Source of the DNA: Romeriopsis sp046049545 | Lineage (GTDB): Bacteria; Cyanobacteriota; Cyanobacteriia; Leptolyngbyales; Leptolyngbyaceae | Length of the DNA: 64,000 nucleotides | Assembly: GCA_046049545.1 (NCBI GenBank) | Contig: JBJORF010000002.1 | Coordinates: 1-64,000 of the forward strand | Direction of reading: 5' to 3' | Shown: one piece after another, positions 23,957 to 32,041 of the stretch | Layout: each line of letters starts with the position of its first letter | How positions within the stretch are numbered: position 1 is the stretch's first letter | Translations under genes and position numbers: made by a program | Notes under the pieces: model-generated | Told to the model about the DNA's origin: nothing | Seen by the model: the letters and a program-made list of their open reading frames with translations, nothing else | The model's database searches: none

Positions 23957-24952
23957 ATGATGATTCAGTCCCAGGCCCATGTCGCGTCCGCATTGGTAAT
24001 GCTGCAACTGCCCGAAAACCCGCGTGTGAAAAAGTCTCTGGCTGCCGTTGAGGTAGCCTACGAATCCTGTCGGCAAGTGACGGCGGACTTCGCCAAGAGC
24101 TTTTATCTCTCGACTTTGCTGATGCCGCCGGAGAAGCGTAAGGCGATCTGGGCGATCTATGTTTGGTGTCGACGCACCGACGAGATTGTCGATAGCGAAG
24201 CCGCCCTCAAGCTCGATCCCCAAACCCTCGGCACCCAGCTCGACCAATGGGAAGACCGCCTCGAAGGGCTATTTGCCGGAGAGCCGCAGGACGACTTTGA
24301 CGTGGCGCTGGTCGATACGATCGCCCGGTTCCCCGATTTGGACATCCAACCCTTCCGCGACATGATCGAAGGGCAGCGGATGGACTTGTATCGGAGCCGC
24401 TATGAGACCTTTGAAGAGCTGAATCTCTACTGCTATCGCGTGGCCGGGACAGTGGGCCTGATGTCCACGGTGATCATGGGTGTGGATGCCGCCAGTCAAG
24501 ACAGTGCCCCTTGGAATGCGGGCAAAGCCCCCTATCTGCCGATCAAAGAAGCAGTGGCCCTCGGTGTGGCGAACCAGTTGACGAATATTCTGCGCGATGT
24601 GGGTGAAGATGCCCAGAGCCGGGGACGGATCTATTTGCCATTGGAAGACCTGCGGCGGTTTGGCTATACCGAGGCGGATTTGTTCAATGGGGTGAATGAC
24701 GATCGCTGGAAACAGTTGATGCAGTTCCAGATCGATCGGGCACGGCAATGCTTTGTGGAGGCGGAGCAGGGGATTCGGTTTCTGAGCGAAGATGCGCGGT
24801 GGCCGGTGTGGGCGGCTTCGATGACCTACAGCTGGATTTTGAAGGCGATCGAGCGCAACAACTATGACGTATTCCACAATCGGGCCTACGTCTCGACCAA
24901 GCGGAAATTAGGGGCATTGCCCGTGGCATTATTGCGGGCGAAGGTGCTGTAA
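23957..24952 (+). CDS. crtB: Phytoene synthase
   Basis: 331 aa from ATG 23957; ATG 23999 gives 317 aa beginning MLQLPENPR, which is how most cyanobacterial CrtB proteins start, so the inner start may be the true one. It joins two geranylgeranyl diphosphates into phytoene. Both aspartate-rich motifs are visible, RRTDEIVD and the later NILRDVGEDA, as are the squalene/phytoene synthase residues YCYRVAGTVGLM. It lies downstream of pds in a probable operon and 34 bp before ccmO. Confidence 0.96.
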   Translation: MMIQSQAHVASALVMLQLPENPRVKKSLAAVEVAYESCRQVTADFAKSFYLSTLLMPPEKRKAIWAIYVWCRRTDEIVDSEAALKLDPQTLGTQLDQWEDRLEGLFAGEPQDDFDVALVDTIARFPDLDIQPFRDMIEGQRMDLYRSRYETFEELNLYCYRVAGTVGLMSTVIMGVDAASQDSAPWNAGKAPYLPIKEAVALGVANQLTNILRDVGEDAQSRGRIYLPLEDLRRFGYTEADLFNGVNDDRWKQLMQFQIDRARQCFVEAEQGIRFLSEDARWPVWAASMTYSWILKAIERNNYDVFHNRAYVSTKRKLGALPVALLRAKVL

Positions 24953-24986
24953 GCGCTAGGATAGATGCAGTGATTGGCACGCGCTT

Positions 24987-25811
24987 ATGGATGGCTACGA
25001 TCCCTATAGCAGTATGGCATTGGGTTTGATTTCAGTGCAGAGCTTCCCGGCGATCGTCGGGGTGGCGGATATGATGCTGAAGTCATCGAGCGTCGAGCTG
25101 ATTGGCTATGAGCAGATCGGCGGCGGCTACTGTACTGCCGTGGTGCGCGGGGGGATTTCCGATGTGCGGATGGCGATCGCCACCGGGGAAGAAGTCGCAG
25201 CGCAGTTTGGCCAAAAGGTATCGTCGCTAGTGACGGCAAGGCCAATGCCGAACTTAGAACAGATTTTACCGATCGGCTCGAAGCTGGCGGGATTGATTGC
25301 TGGACGGGAACACAATCGATTTCGCGATCATGCTGTGGGCCTAGTCGAAACCCTGGGATTCCCACCCATGGTCGCTGCTGCCGATGCCATGCTCAAGTCA
25401 GCCGACGTGTCCCTCTCGGCCTACCATCGGATTGGCGCAGGGCTATGCACGGCGATTATTCGGGGGTCGGTGTCTAATGTCGCGGCCGCGATCGAAGCGG
25501 GAATGGCCGAAGCCGAGCGTGTCGGTGAACTGCATTCCGTGATGATGATCCCCCGACCGCTCGATGACCTCGAGCGCGCCATGCCCCTCGCCGAATGTTG
25601 GCTCCAAGAACTGCAACCGATTCGGATGCCGATCAACCTCGAAACCCCCGAACCCGTCCGCGAACGACAGCCCTTAGAAATTCCCGCCGAACCGCTGGAA
25701 GTGCCGCTAGAAGCCCCTGCCGCCGCCCAAGCCAAAGAAGCTGAATTTGAGCCTGTCGAGTTCAATCCAGTTGAGCCGATCGTCGAGGAAATGCCGATCG
25801 ATGAATCGTAG
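24987..25811 (+). CDS. ccmO: Carboxysome shell protein with two BMC domains (CcmO)
   Basis: 274 aa. Two tandem bacterial-microcompartment domains: residues about 10-95 (ALGLISVQSFPAIVGVADMM) and about 112-200 (AVGLVETLGFPPMVAAADAM). The C-terminal 70 residues are acidic and proline-rich, without a known fold. CcmO is a minor facet component needed for beta-carboxysome assembly. It lies 34 bp after crtB, away from any ccmKLMN genes in this window, as a satellite locus. A distant tandem BMC protein of another type is less likely. Confidence 0.92.
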   Translation: MDGYDPYSSMALGLISVQSFPAIVGVADMMLKSSSVELIGYEQIGGGYCTAVVRGGISDVRMAIATGEEVAAQFGQKVSSLVTARPMPNLEQILPIGSKLAGLIAGREHNRFRDHAVGLVETLGFPPMVAAADAMLKSADVSLSAYHRIGAGLCTAIIRGSVSNVAAAIEAGMAEAERVGELHSVMMIPRPLDDLERAMPLAECWLQELQPIRMPINLETPEPVRERQPLEIPAEPLEVPLEAPAAAQAKEAEFEPVEFNPVEPIVEEMPIDES

Positions 25812-25839
25812 GATGCGTTACCCTGCGGGATAACACATC
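25812..25839. repeat. Short hairpin repeat, GATGCGTTA type
   Basis: GATGCGTTACCC pairs with GGGATAACACATC (one mismatch and one bulge) directly after the ccmO stop, preceded by CGTAG. Second of the GATGCGTT-type copies. Confidence 0.7.
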
Positions 25840-25895
25840 ACCCCGATCGCGCCCATCCCCGATCGGGCTCAATCCGGCGTAAAATTATTGTGGCA

Positions 25896-25921
25896 ATGCG
25901 TTTTGCTGCGCAGAAACGCAT
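25896..25921. repeat. Short hairpin repeat, ATGCGTTT type
   Basis: ATGCGTTTTGC pairs with GCAGAAACGCAT and is followed by CCTACG, as in the copy at 19965. An upstream frame of the DUF2854 gene reads through it, which is why the longer start at 25890 is rejected. Confidence 0.75.
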
Positions 25922-25949
25922 CCTACGCCGCCACCCCTTTTCATTTATC

Positions 25950-26519
25950 ATGTTTGCCGCTATGGAATTCCTCCGCAAAGTTCGCTGGGCTGTGCTGTTT
26001 CTCTCCGTGGGTTGTGTCCTCGGATTTTTTGGGGGTTGCTTTTACCTGCATGAGGCTTCGATTCCCAGCGCAGTGGCGACTTTAGTCGGTGTGCCAATGG
26101 CATTGGTGGGCTTGGGCTTGAAGGGTGCGGAATTGACCCCAGTGCCCTACCGCGATATGACCGAAGCCGATCGGGCCAGCATTAAAATTCCCGCAACAGC
26201 GACCCAAACCCAAATCCTGGCGGAAGTGACGCGCTTTCAATACGGCCCGACCGTGCACTTGGAGACAGCATTGGAAAAGCTGGGCATCGAATCCGAAGAA
26301 ACCGATGAGCATCCGCCGCTGGTAGGGATTCGCGAAGCAGCGATCGACGGGGCTTACAGCTTGGTGCTGTATTTTGCGGCTTTGGAGGATGTGGGACTGG
26401 ACTTCTGGAAGGAAAAAGAAGAACAGATGACGCGCTTCTTTGGCCCGAATGTGAAGGTCACAGCCGATTCGCCCAAGGGTGAAAACATTGAAGTGACGAT
26501 CGTGGCGACGGCCTCGTAG
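25950..26519 (+). CDS. DUF2854-type conserved cyanobacterial membrane protein
   Basis: 189 aa from ATG 25950 (185 aa if ATG 25962, MEFLRKVRW, is used). Two N-terminal membrane helices are visible (about 14-35 and 40-62, with SVGCVLGFFGGCFYL and LVGVPMALVGLGLKGAEL), followed by a soluble domain of about 120 residues. The layout and sequence agree with DUF2854, a family of cyanobacteria and plastids of unknown function. The frame upstream of 25950 only translates the hairpin repeat. The first glycosyltransferase gene begins 61 bp downstream. Confidence 0.75.
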   Translation: MFAAMEFLRKVRWAVLFLSVGCVLGFFGGCFYLHEASIPSAVATLVGVPMALVGLGLKGAELTPVPYRDMTEADRASIKIPATATQTQILAEVTRFQYGPTVHLETALEKLGIESEETDEHPPLVGIREAAIDGAYSLVLYFAALEDVGLDFWKEKEEQMTRFFGPNVKVTADSPKGENIEVTIVATAS

Positions 26520-26580
26520 TGATTCTAGTTGCGATTAATTGGGCAATCATTAAACTGATTCCGATTGTGAGGAGAAAACG

Positions 26581-27846
26581 ATGAGTCGCATTGTATTAAC
26601 CACGATCGGGTCGTTTGGGGATTTGCATCCGAAAATTGCGATCGGCTTAGAATTACGGCGACGCGGGCATGATGCAGTGTTTGTGACGCATAGAGAATAT
26701 CGCGAAAAAATTGAAGCCTTGGGCTTTGAGTTCTATCCAATGCGCCCGGATAATCGGGGACTTGAAGATCCGCAGTTAATGGCACTGGCGATGGATCTGA
26801 AGACGGGTACTGAATATGTGATGCGCGAGGTTGTTTGTGCAAATTTGCGGGATATGTATGCGGACTTAGTGGAGATCGCAAAAGCTGCGGATCTCATTAT
26901 TCACGGTGAATGCGCCTATGCAGCACGATTAGTTGCTGAAAAATATGGAATTCCTTGGGTCTCGACTGTCTTACAGCCCGTAGCATTTCTCTCAGCGGAT
27001 GATCCTTCGATCGTGCCAGGGATGCCAATTATCTTTCAACTGCCGGGGTTGAAGTGGCTGGGACAGCGGGGCATTCGGCAAATTGGCAAAATTGTCACGA
27101 AATCCTGGGAAACGCCAATTCATGAATTTCGCCAAGAATTGGGGTTGCCGCGCTTAAAGGGGAGTCCATTTGTCGACGATCGCTATTCGCCCGATCTCGT
27201 ATTGGCGATGTTTTCCTCGATTCTGGGTCAACCCCAGTCGGATTGGGCGGCAAATACCGTGCAGACGGGATTTGCGTTCTATGATGGTCAAGATGCTGAC
27301 GCGCCGTTATCCCCGGAATTAGCGCATTTTTTGGCGACGGGGGAGGCCCCGATTGTCTTTACCTTAGGCTCGGCGGCGGTGATGACACCGGGGCAGTTTT
27401 ATGATGAAAGCGTTAAAGCGACGAAAATGCTGAATCGGCGGGCTGTGCTATTGATCGGAAAAAATCCCCCGCCGGAAAATCTGCCGGATCGCATTATGGC
27501 GGTGGATTATGTGCCGCATTCGCAGATCTTTCCGCAGGCTTGTGCGATCGTTCATCAGGGTGGCATTGGTACGACGGCGCAGGGGTTGCGTGCGGGTCGT
27601 CCGACTTTAGTGACACCCTATAGCCACGATCAACCGGATAATGCCGCGCGGGTCGAGCGCTTGGGGACCTCGCTCACGGTATCGCGCCAGCATTACCGAG
27701 CCGATCGCGTCGCGAAACAATTGGATAAACTCTTGACCCATCCCAGCTATGCCATGAAAGCAGCAGCGATTGGGGAAATCCTTCAGTCTGAAGATGGCGC
27801 GAAGGTGGCTTGCGACGTGATCGAAAAAAGGTTGAAAGCGAGTTGA
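26581..27846 (+). CDS. Glycosyltransferase, UGT/GT1-like (paralogue A)
   Basis: 421 aa GT-B fold enzyme. The N-terminus reads VLTTIGSFGDLHPKIAIGLEL, the acceptor-side start of GT1 enzymes. The donor-binding motif is in the C-terminal half: VDYVPHSQIFPQACAIVHQG followed by GGIGT and RPTLVTPYSHDQPDNA. Donor and acceptor are unknown; related proteins glycosylate lipids, sterols or polyketides. GAGGAGA lies about 6 nt before ATG 26581. A close paralogue follows 30 bp later. Confidence 0.9.
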   Translation: MSRIVLTTIGSFGDLHPKIAIGLELRRRGHDAVFVTHREYREKIEALGFEFYPMRPDNRGLEDPQLMALAMDLKTGTEYVMREVVCANLRDMYADLVEIAKAADLIIHGECAYAARLVAEKYGIPWVSTVLQPVAFLSADDPSIVPGMPIIFQLPGLKWLGQRGIRQIGKIVTKSWETPIHEFRQELGLPRLKGSPFVDDRYSPDLVLAMFSSILGQPQSDWAANTVQTGFAFYDGQDADAPLSPELAHFLATGEAPIVFTLGSAAVMTPGQFYDESVKATKMLNRRAVLLIGKNPPPENLPDRIMAVDYVPHSQIFPQACAIVHQGGIGTTAQGLRAGRPTLVTPYSHDQPDNAARVERLGTSLTVSRQHYRADRVAKQLDKLLTHPSYAMKAAAIGEILQSEDGAKVACDVIEKRLKAS

Positions 27847-27876
27847 TGAGTAGATTGTTGATCGCGGGGTGAAACG

Positions 27877-29217
27877 ATGAGTCGGATCGTTCTAAACACG
27901 ATCGGTACCTTTGGGGATTTGCATCCAAAAATTGCGATCGCCTTAGAATTGCGGCAGCGCGGACATGACGTGATATTTGTGACGCATCGAGAATACCGGG
28001 AAAAAATTGAGGCATTACAATTTGAATTTCATCCTACCCGTCCGGATAATCCGATGAGTCAGGATAATCAGGGGCTTGAAAATTCCCAGGTCAGTTCGCG
28101 GGCGCTGGATCTGAGAACGGGGACGGAATATCTGATGCGCGATGTTGTAAGCGCGAATGTTCGTGAATCCTATGCCGATTTAGTTAAAGTGGCAAAAAAC
28201 GCGGATCTGATCATTCACGGGGAATGTGCTGTGGCAGCGCGATTGGTCGCAGAAAAATATGGCATTCCGTGGGTTTCGCTGGTCTTGCAACCGATGGGCT
28301 TTCTTTCCGTTTCTGACCCCTCGATCATTCCGGGAATGCCACTGATTTTTCAATTGCCGGGGCTGAAGTCCTTGGGGCAGCAGCAAGTGCGACGCATCGG
28401 CAAAATTGTGGCGAAATCCTGGGGCACGCAAATTCACAAATTTCGTGCGGAACTGGGATTGCTGCGCTTAAAGGGCACGCCTTTTATCGATGACAAATAT
28501 TCGCCGGATTTAGTGCTGGCGATGTTTTCACCGTTGTTGGCGAAACTCCAGCCGGATTGGCCAACCAATACGATTCAGGCCGGATCGACGTTTTACGATG
28601 GGCAAAATCCCGATGCACCATTACCCATAGAATTAGCGAAATTTCTGGCAGCAGGAGAAGCCCCGATCGTCTTTACCCTAGGCTCGGCGGCAGTCAGTAC
28701 ACCGGGGGAATTTTATGCAGAAAGCGTGAAAGCAGCGAAGGTTTTGAATCGCCGTGCCGTATTACTGATCGGTCAAAGTTCTCCACCGGAAAATCTGCCG
28801 AACAGCATAATCGCCGTAGACTACGTGCCGCATTCGCAAATTTTCCCGTTGGCCTGCGCGATCGTGCATCAAGGCGGCATTGGCACGATGGCCCAGAGTT
28901 TACGCGCGGGTCGTCCCACTTTGGTGACACCCTACACGAATGACCAACCGGATAATGCGGCACGGGCGGAGCGTCTTGGTACATCGCTGACAGTGTCGCG
29001 TCAAAAATATCGGGCCGATCGGGTGGCGAAACAACTGGGTAAACTCTTGACCAATCCCAGCTATGCGGCGAAGGCAGTGGAAGTTGGGAAAGTCATTCGG
29101 GCAGAAGATGGCGCAAAGGTTGCTTGCGATGCGATCGAGCAAAGATTAAAAGCCAAAATATCGGGTGCGTTGCCCAAAGGGAACAACGCACCCGACGACA
29201 ATGAATTCAATCCCTGA
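27877..29217 (+). CDS. Glycosyltransferase, UGT/GT1-like (paralogue B)
   Basis: 446 aa, clearly a tandem duplicate of the preceding gene along its whole length. It has one insertion (PMSQDNQ, near residue 60) and a C-terminal extension of about 20 residues. The extension (from about residue 427) is encoded by the hairpin repeat at 29161-29195 and ends at 29217, so it is a repeat-derived tail. The donor-site motif HQGGIGTMAQSLRAGRP and the GDLHPK start are intact. ATG 27877 has GGGG about 8 nt upstream. It converges on psbK. Confidence 0.9.
   Translation: MSRIVLNTIGTFGDLHPKIAIALELRQRGHDVIFVTHREYREKIEALQFEFHPTRPDNPMSQDNQGLENSQVSSRALDLRTGTEYLMRDVVSANVRESYADLVKVAKNADLIIHGECAVAARLVAEKYGIPWVSLVLQPMGFLSVSDPSIIPGMPLIFQLPGLKSLGQQQVRRIGKIVAKSWGTQIHKFRAELGLLRLKGTPFIDDKYSPDLVLAMFSPLLAKLQPDWPTNTIQAGSTFYDGQNPDAPLPIELAKFLAAGEAPIVFTLGSAAVSTPGEFYAESVKAAKVLNRRAVLLIGQSSPPENLPNSIIAVDYVPHSQIFPLACAIVHQGGIGTMAQSLRAGRPTLVTPYTNDQPDNAARAERLGTSLTVSRQKYRADRVAKQLGKLLTNPSYAAKAVEVGKVIRAEDGAKVACDAIEQRLKAKISGALPKGNNAPDDNEFNP
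29161..29195. repeat. Hairpin repeat inside the 3' end of paralogue B
   Basis: TCGGGTGCGTTGCCC pairs with GGGAACAACGCACCCGA (one 2-nt bulge). It is the GTGCGTT type of the dispersed family and is translated as the C-terminal tail of the glycosyltransferase. Confidence 0.75.
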
Positions 29218-29223
29218 AACAGC

Positions 29224-29250
29224 AAAAGGGGCCATGGATCATGGCCCCTT
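29224..29250 (-). terminator. Terminator of psbK
   Basis: AAGGGGCCATG (29226-29236) and CATGGCCCCTT (29240-29250) form an 11-bp stem with a 3-nt loop. Read on the minus strand, TTTT follows (29224-29227 complement). It lies 26 bp after the psbK stop and may also stop the converging glycosyltransferase transcript. Confidence 0.85.
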
Positions 29251-29276
29251 GCTGATTTCCGGCTTGAAGCGGAGGT

Positions 29277-29414
29277 TTAGCGGAAGCCGATCGAGGCTTG
29301 CCAAACAAACGCCAAGGCCAAGAAAAATACCGGAATCACCGGCAAAACATCAACCAACGGCCCAAAGGCAGAATATGCTTCGGGGAGCTTAGCCAACAGC
29401 ATTGCAGCTTCCAT
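29277..29414 (-). CDS. psbK: Photosystem II protein PsbK
   Basis: 45 aa, a length that fits PsbK with its short N-terminal presequence. The sequence LAKLPEAYSAFGPLVDVLPV followed by IPVFFLALAFVWQASIGFR is the PsbK signature; one membrane helix spans the PVIPVFFLALAFVW part. PsbK is a small subunit next to CP43 in photosystem II. ATG 29414; stop at 29277-29279. It lies downstream of labA on the same strand (102-bp gap) and has its own terminator. Too short to be found by usual length cut-offs. Confidence 0.97.
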   Translation of the reverse strand: MEAAMLLAKLPEAYSAFGPLVDVLPVIPVFFLALAFVWQASIGFR

Positions 29415-29516
29415 GATAACGATCGCCTCTTCAAAACACAGCTATTTTGCCCTCTATCCTACCATGTTTAGGCGAGCGGCAGCAGCGATCATGCGGTCGA
29501 TCAAGCGCCTGACCGC

Positions 29517-30197
29517 CTAGGCCGTTGGTTGCTGGGCCGCAGCGGTGTCATGGTGTTCGACCGCACCGTGGCCATTGCTGCCATTGGCATGACCGTTGCT
29601 GCCATTGCCGTTGAGGGGTTTATAGGTGTAGCTGCGCGTGGGGTTTTTCTGAATGTCCTCGGTGATCGCATCGAGGTCAATATAGCGATCGGCCACATTG
29701 ATCAAGCTATCACTGGTCATCGATCGCAGGCTCACGACCTCGACCCGAACGCCCCGGTAGCTCACCGCATTGACCGCATAGGCCAAATCGCCATCGCCGC
29801 TGACCAGCACCGCCGTATCGTAGGAGCCGACCAGGGACATCATATCCACGGCGATTTCGACATCGAGATTGGCTTTCTTCGAGCCATCGGGCAGTTGTAC
29901 CAAGTCCTTGGAAATAACGCGATAGCCATTGCGCCGCATCCATAACAGGAAACCCTGCTGCTTCTCATTGCTGCGATCGACCCCCGTGTAGAAGAACGAT
30001 CGCAACAGACGCGAGCCTGAAGTCAACCGCACCAATAGCTTCGTGTAGTCAATCTCAATGCCCAATTGCAGCGCCGCATAGAACAAGTTGGAGCCATCGA
30101 TAAAGATGGCAACCCGACCCCGATTTTCCAGCACCTGCTCCGGCGAAAAGACAGGTTCCGTTTCATGGTTAGTCGTCTGGTGGTTTGCAGTGAACAC
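29517..30197 (-). CDS. labA: LabA-like NYN-domain protein
   Basis: 226 aa. The NYN (PIN-like) domain occupies about 25-175: VAIFIDGSNLFYAAL with the first Asp, KANLDVEIAVDMMSL, and AVLVSGDGDLAYAV with the last acidic residues. The C-terminus is a Gly/Asn/His-rich tail (NGNGSNGHANGSNGHG). In Synechococcus elongatus LabA dampens clock-driven gene expression through RpaA. GTG start at 30197. The cyanobacterial LabA family is clear; that it has the clock role here is inferred. Confidence 0.85.
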   Translation of the reverse strand: MFTANHQTTNHETEPVFSPEQVLENRGRVAIFIDGSNLFYAALQLGIEIDYTKLLVRLTSGSRLLRSFFYTGVDRSNEKQQGFLLWMRRNGYRVISKDLVQLPDGSKKANLDVEIAVDMMSLVGSYDTAVLVSGDGDLAYAVNAVSYRGVRVEVVSLRSMTSDSLINVADRYIDLDAITEDIQKNPTRSYTYKPLNGNGSNGHANGSNGHGAVEHHDTAAAQQPTA

Positions 30198-30318
30198 AGT
30201 TACCGTACCTCAGCTGAAATTAGGTGGTTTTATTAAAAAACTGGTTGATGGCCCGATGTGGCTTGTGCGATCGCCTGAGACACCCGGTGGTAGCGGGCTG
30301 TGTTCCAGTGCGGCGGGA

Positions 30319-31944
30319 TTAAATGTCCGCTTCACTTGCAGTTGGGAGTTCGAGTTTTTGGAACACGGGTTGAGGCTCTCCCAAGGCTTGCCCTGCTGTC
30401 AGTATTCCCCATTGGCTATGGGTTTGGGCGTTGATCGACACATCACGTAAAGGACTGTGATGAAAGTCCACCAAATATCCCAATTGTTGATAAACCCGGG
30501 TGCTAATCGCGGGCGTAATCGGTGACAGGAGGTAAGCCGCGAGGCGCACGGATTCGAGAATCGCGTAGATCACCTCGGCCACTTGGGCCGTTTCCCCCTG
30601 TTTATAGAGCGTCCAGGGGGCTTGCTCGTCGATGAACCGATTGCCTGATCGGGTCAGCGCGATGATCGCTTCGCAGGCTTCGTGAAAAGCCAGCGCTTGG
30701 TAGGCGGCATCGACTTTGGCAGCGAGGGCGGTGCCTTCCGCTTTGAGCGGATGGGCCGCCGCGATCGCGCTGCCCTCGACATCTGGCACCTGCGGCCCGA
30801 AATATTTCAAACTCATCTTCAGCGTCCGATTCAGCAAATTGCCGAGGTCATTCGCTAAGTCCGCGTTGAGCATATTCACAAACCGCAGTTCCTCAAAGTT
30901 GCCATCCTGACCGAACTTGATTTCCTTCAGGAAGTAGTACCGGAAGGCATCCACGCCGTAGCGATCGAGCAGGTAGGCAGGTTTGATGTTTTGGCTGCTT
31001 TTGCCCATTTTTTCGCCCGTTTTGGTGACGAGGAAACCATGGGCAAACACCCGTTGGGGCAAGGGTAACCCCGCCGACATCAACATCGCGGGCCAATAGA
31101 TCGCGTGGAATCGCAAAATATCCTTGCCAATGATGTGGGTGTGGGTCGGCCACCAGGTTTGGGCCTGGTCCAAGGTGGCACTTTGATCGGCGGGGATCGA
31201 TCCGGTAATGTAGGCCAATAGCGCATCGAACCACACATAAATCACATGATTCGGATCCGTGGGCACCGGAAAGCCCCAATCAAAATTCACCCGCGAGATC
31301 GAGAAGTCGCGTAGCCCTTGCTTAACGAAGCTCAGGACTTCGTTGCGACGATTCTCCGGTTGGATAAAGTCGGGTTGCTCGGCGTAGAGCTTGAGCAAGG
31401 CCGGTTCATATTTGGACAGTCGGAAGAAGTAGTTTTCTTCATCGCGCCATTCGACTTCGCGTTGGGTGTGGATCGGGCAGCGATTGCCTTCGAGCAATTC
31501 TTTTTCGTCTTTAAATTCCTCACAGGCGACACAGTAGTAGCCTTGCTGACGACTGAGATAGATGTCATCGTTGGCCCAAACCCGCTGAAAAAATTCTTGG
31601 ACGATCGCGTGATGGCGATCGCTGGTGGTGCGGATAAAGGCGTTGTGGGTGATGCCCAGCTCCTCCCAGAGGGCTTTGAAGCACTCGACGATCAGGTCGC
31701 AATGTTCCTGGGGTGTACGATTCAAGCCTGCCGCTGTGCGTTCAATTTTTTGACCATGTTCGTCACTGCCCGTGATGAATTGGACAGGGTGGCCCTGGAG
31801 ACGCTGCCAGCGGGCGATCGCATCGGCGGCAACAGTGGGATAGGCGCTGCCGAGATGGGGCACGTCATTGACGTAGTAAATTGGCGTGGTAATCGCAAAA
31901 TTGGCGACGGAATTGGACGATGATGAATTAAAAGATAATGACAT
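30319..31944 (-). CDS. metG: Methionyl-tRNA synthetase
   Basis: 541 aa class Ia synthetase that charges tRNA-Met. The HIGH-like motif is PHLGSAY near residue 27; KMSKS appears as KMGKS. The zinc knuckle region is CVACEEF and later CPIH. No C-terminal EMAP-like tRNA-binding domain, so it is the short form. ATG 31944 is preferred (SLSFN start); GTG 31974 is an upstream alternative. It lies between labA and the CHASE2-GGDEF gene, all on the minus strand. Confidence 0.96.
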   Translation of the reverse strand: MSLSFNSSSSNSVANFAITTPIYYVNDVPHLGSAYPTVAADAIARWQRLQGHPVQFITGSDEHGQKIERTAAGLNRTPQEHCDLIVECFKALWEELGITHNAFIRTTSDRHHAIVQEFFQRVWANDDIYLSRQQGYYCVACEEFKDEKELLEGNRCPIHTQREVEWRDEENYFFRLSKYEPALLKLYAEQPDFIQPENRRNEVLSFVKQGLRDFSISRVNFDWGFPVPTDPNHVIYVWFDALLAYITGSIPADQSATLDQAQTWWPTHTHIIGKDILRFHAIYWPAMLMSAGLPLPQRVFAHGFLVTKTGEKMGKSSQNIKPAYLLDRYGVDAFRYYFLKEIKFGQDGNFEELRFVNMLNADLANDLGNLLNRTLKMSLKYFGPQVPDVEGSAIAAAHPLKAEGTALAAKVDAAYQALAFHEACEAIIALTRSGNRFIDEQAPWTLYKQGETAQVAEVIYAILESVRLAAYLLSPITPAISTRVYQQLGYLVDFHHSPLRDVSINAQTHSQWGILTAGQALGEPQPVFQKLELPTASEADI

Positions 31945-32041
31945 GGCAAACGGATGAATGGGCGCGACGGTCACGCTAGCAGCAGCTATGCGCTAGCAGG
32001 ATTATTGTGCGTCAGAATCGCGTGACATTTTTGCGTCACTT

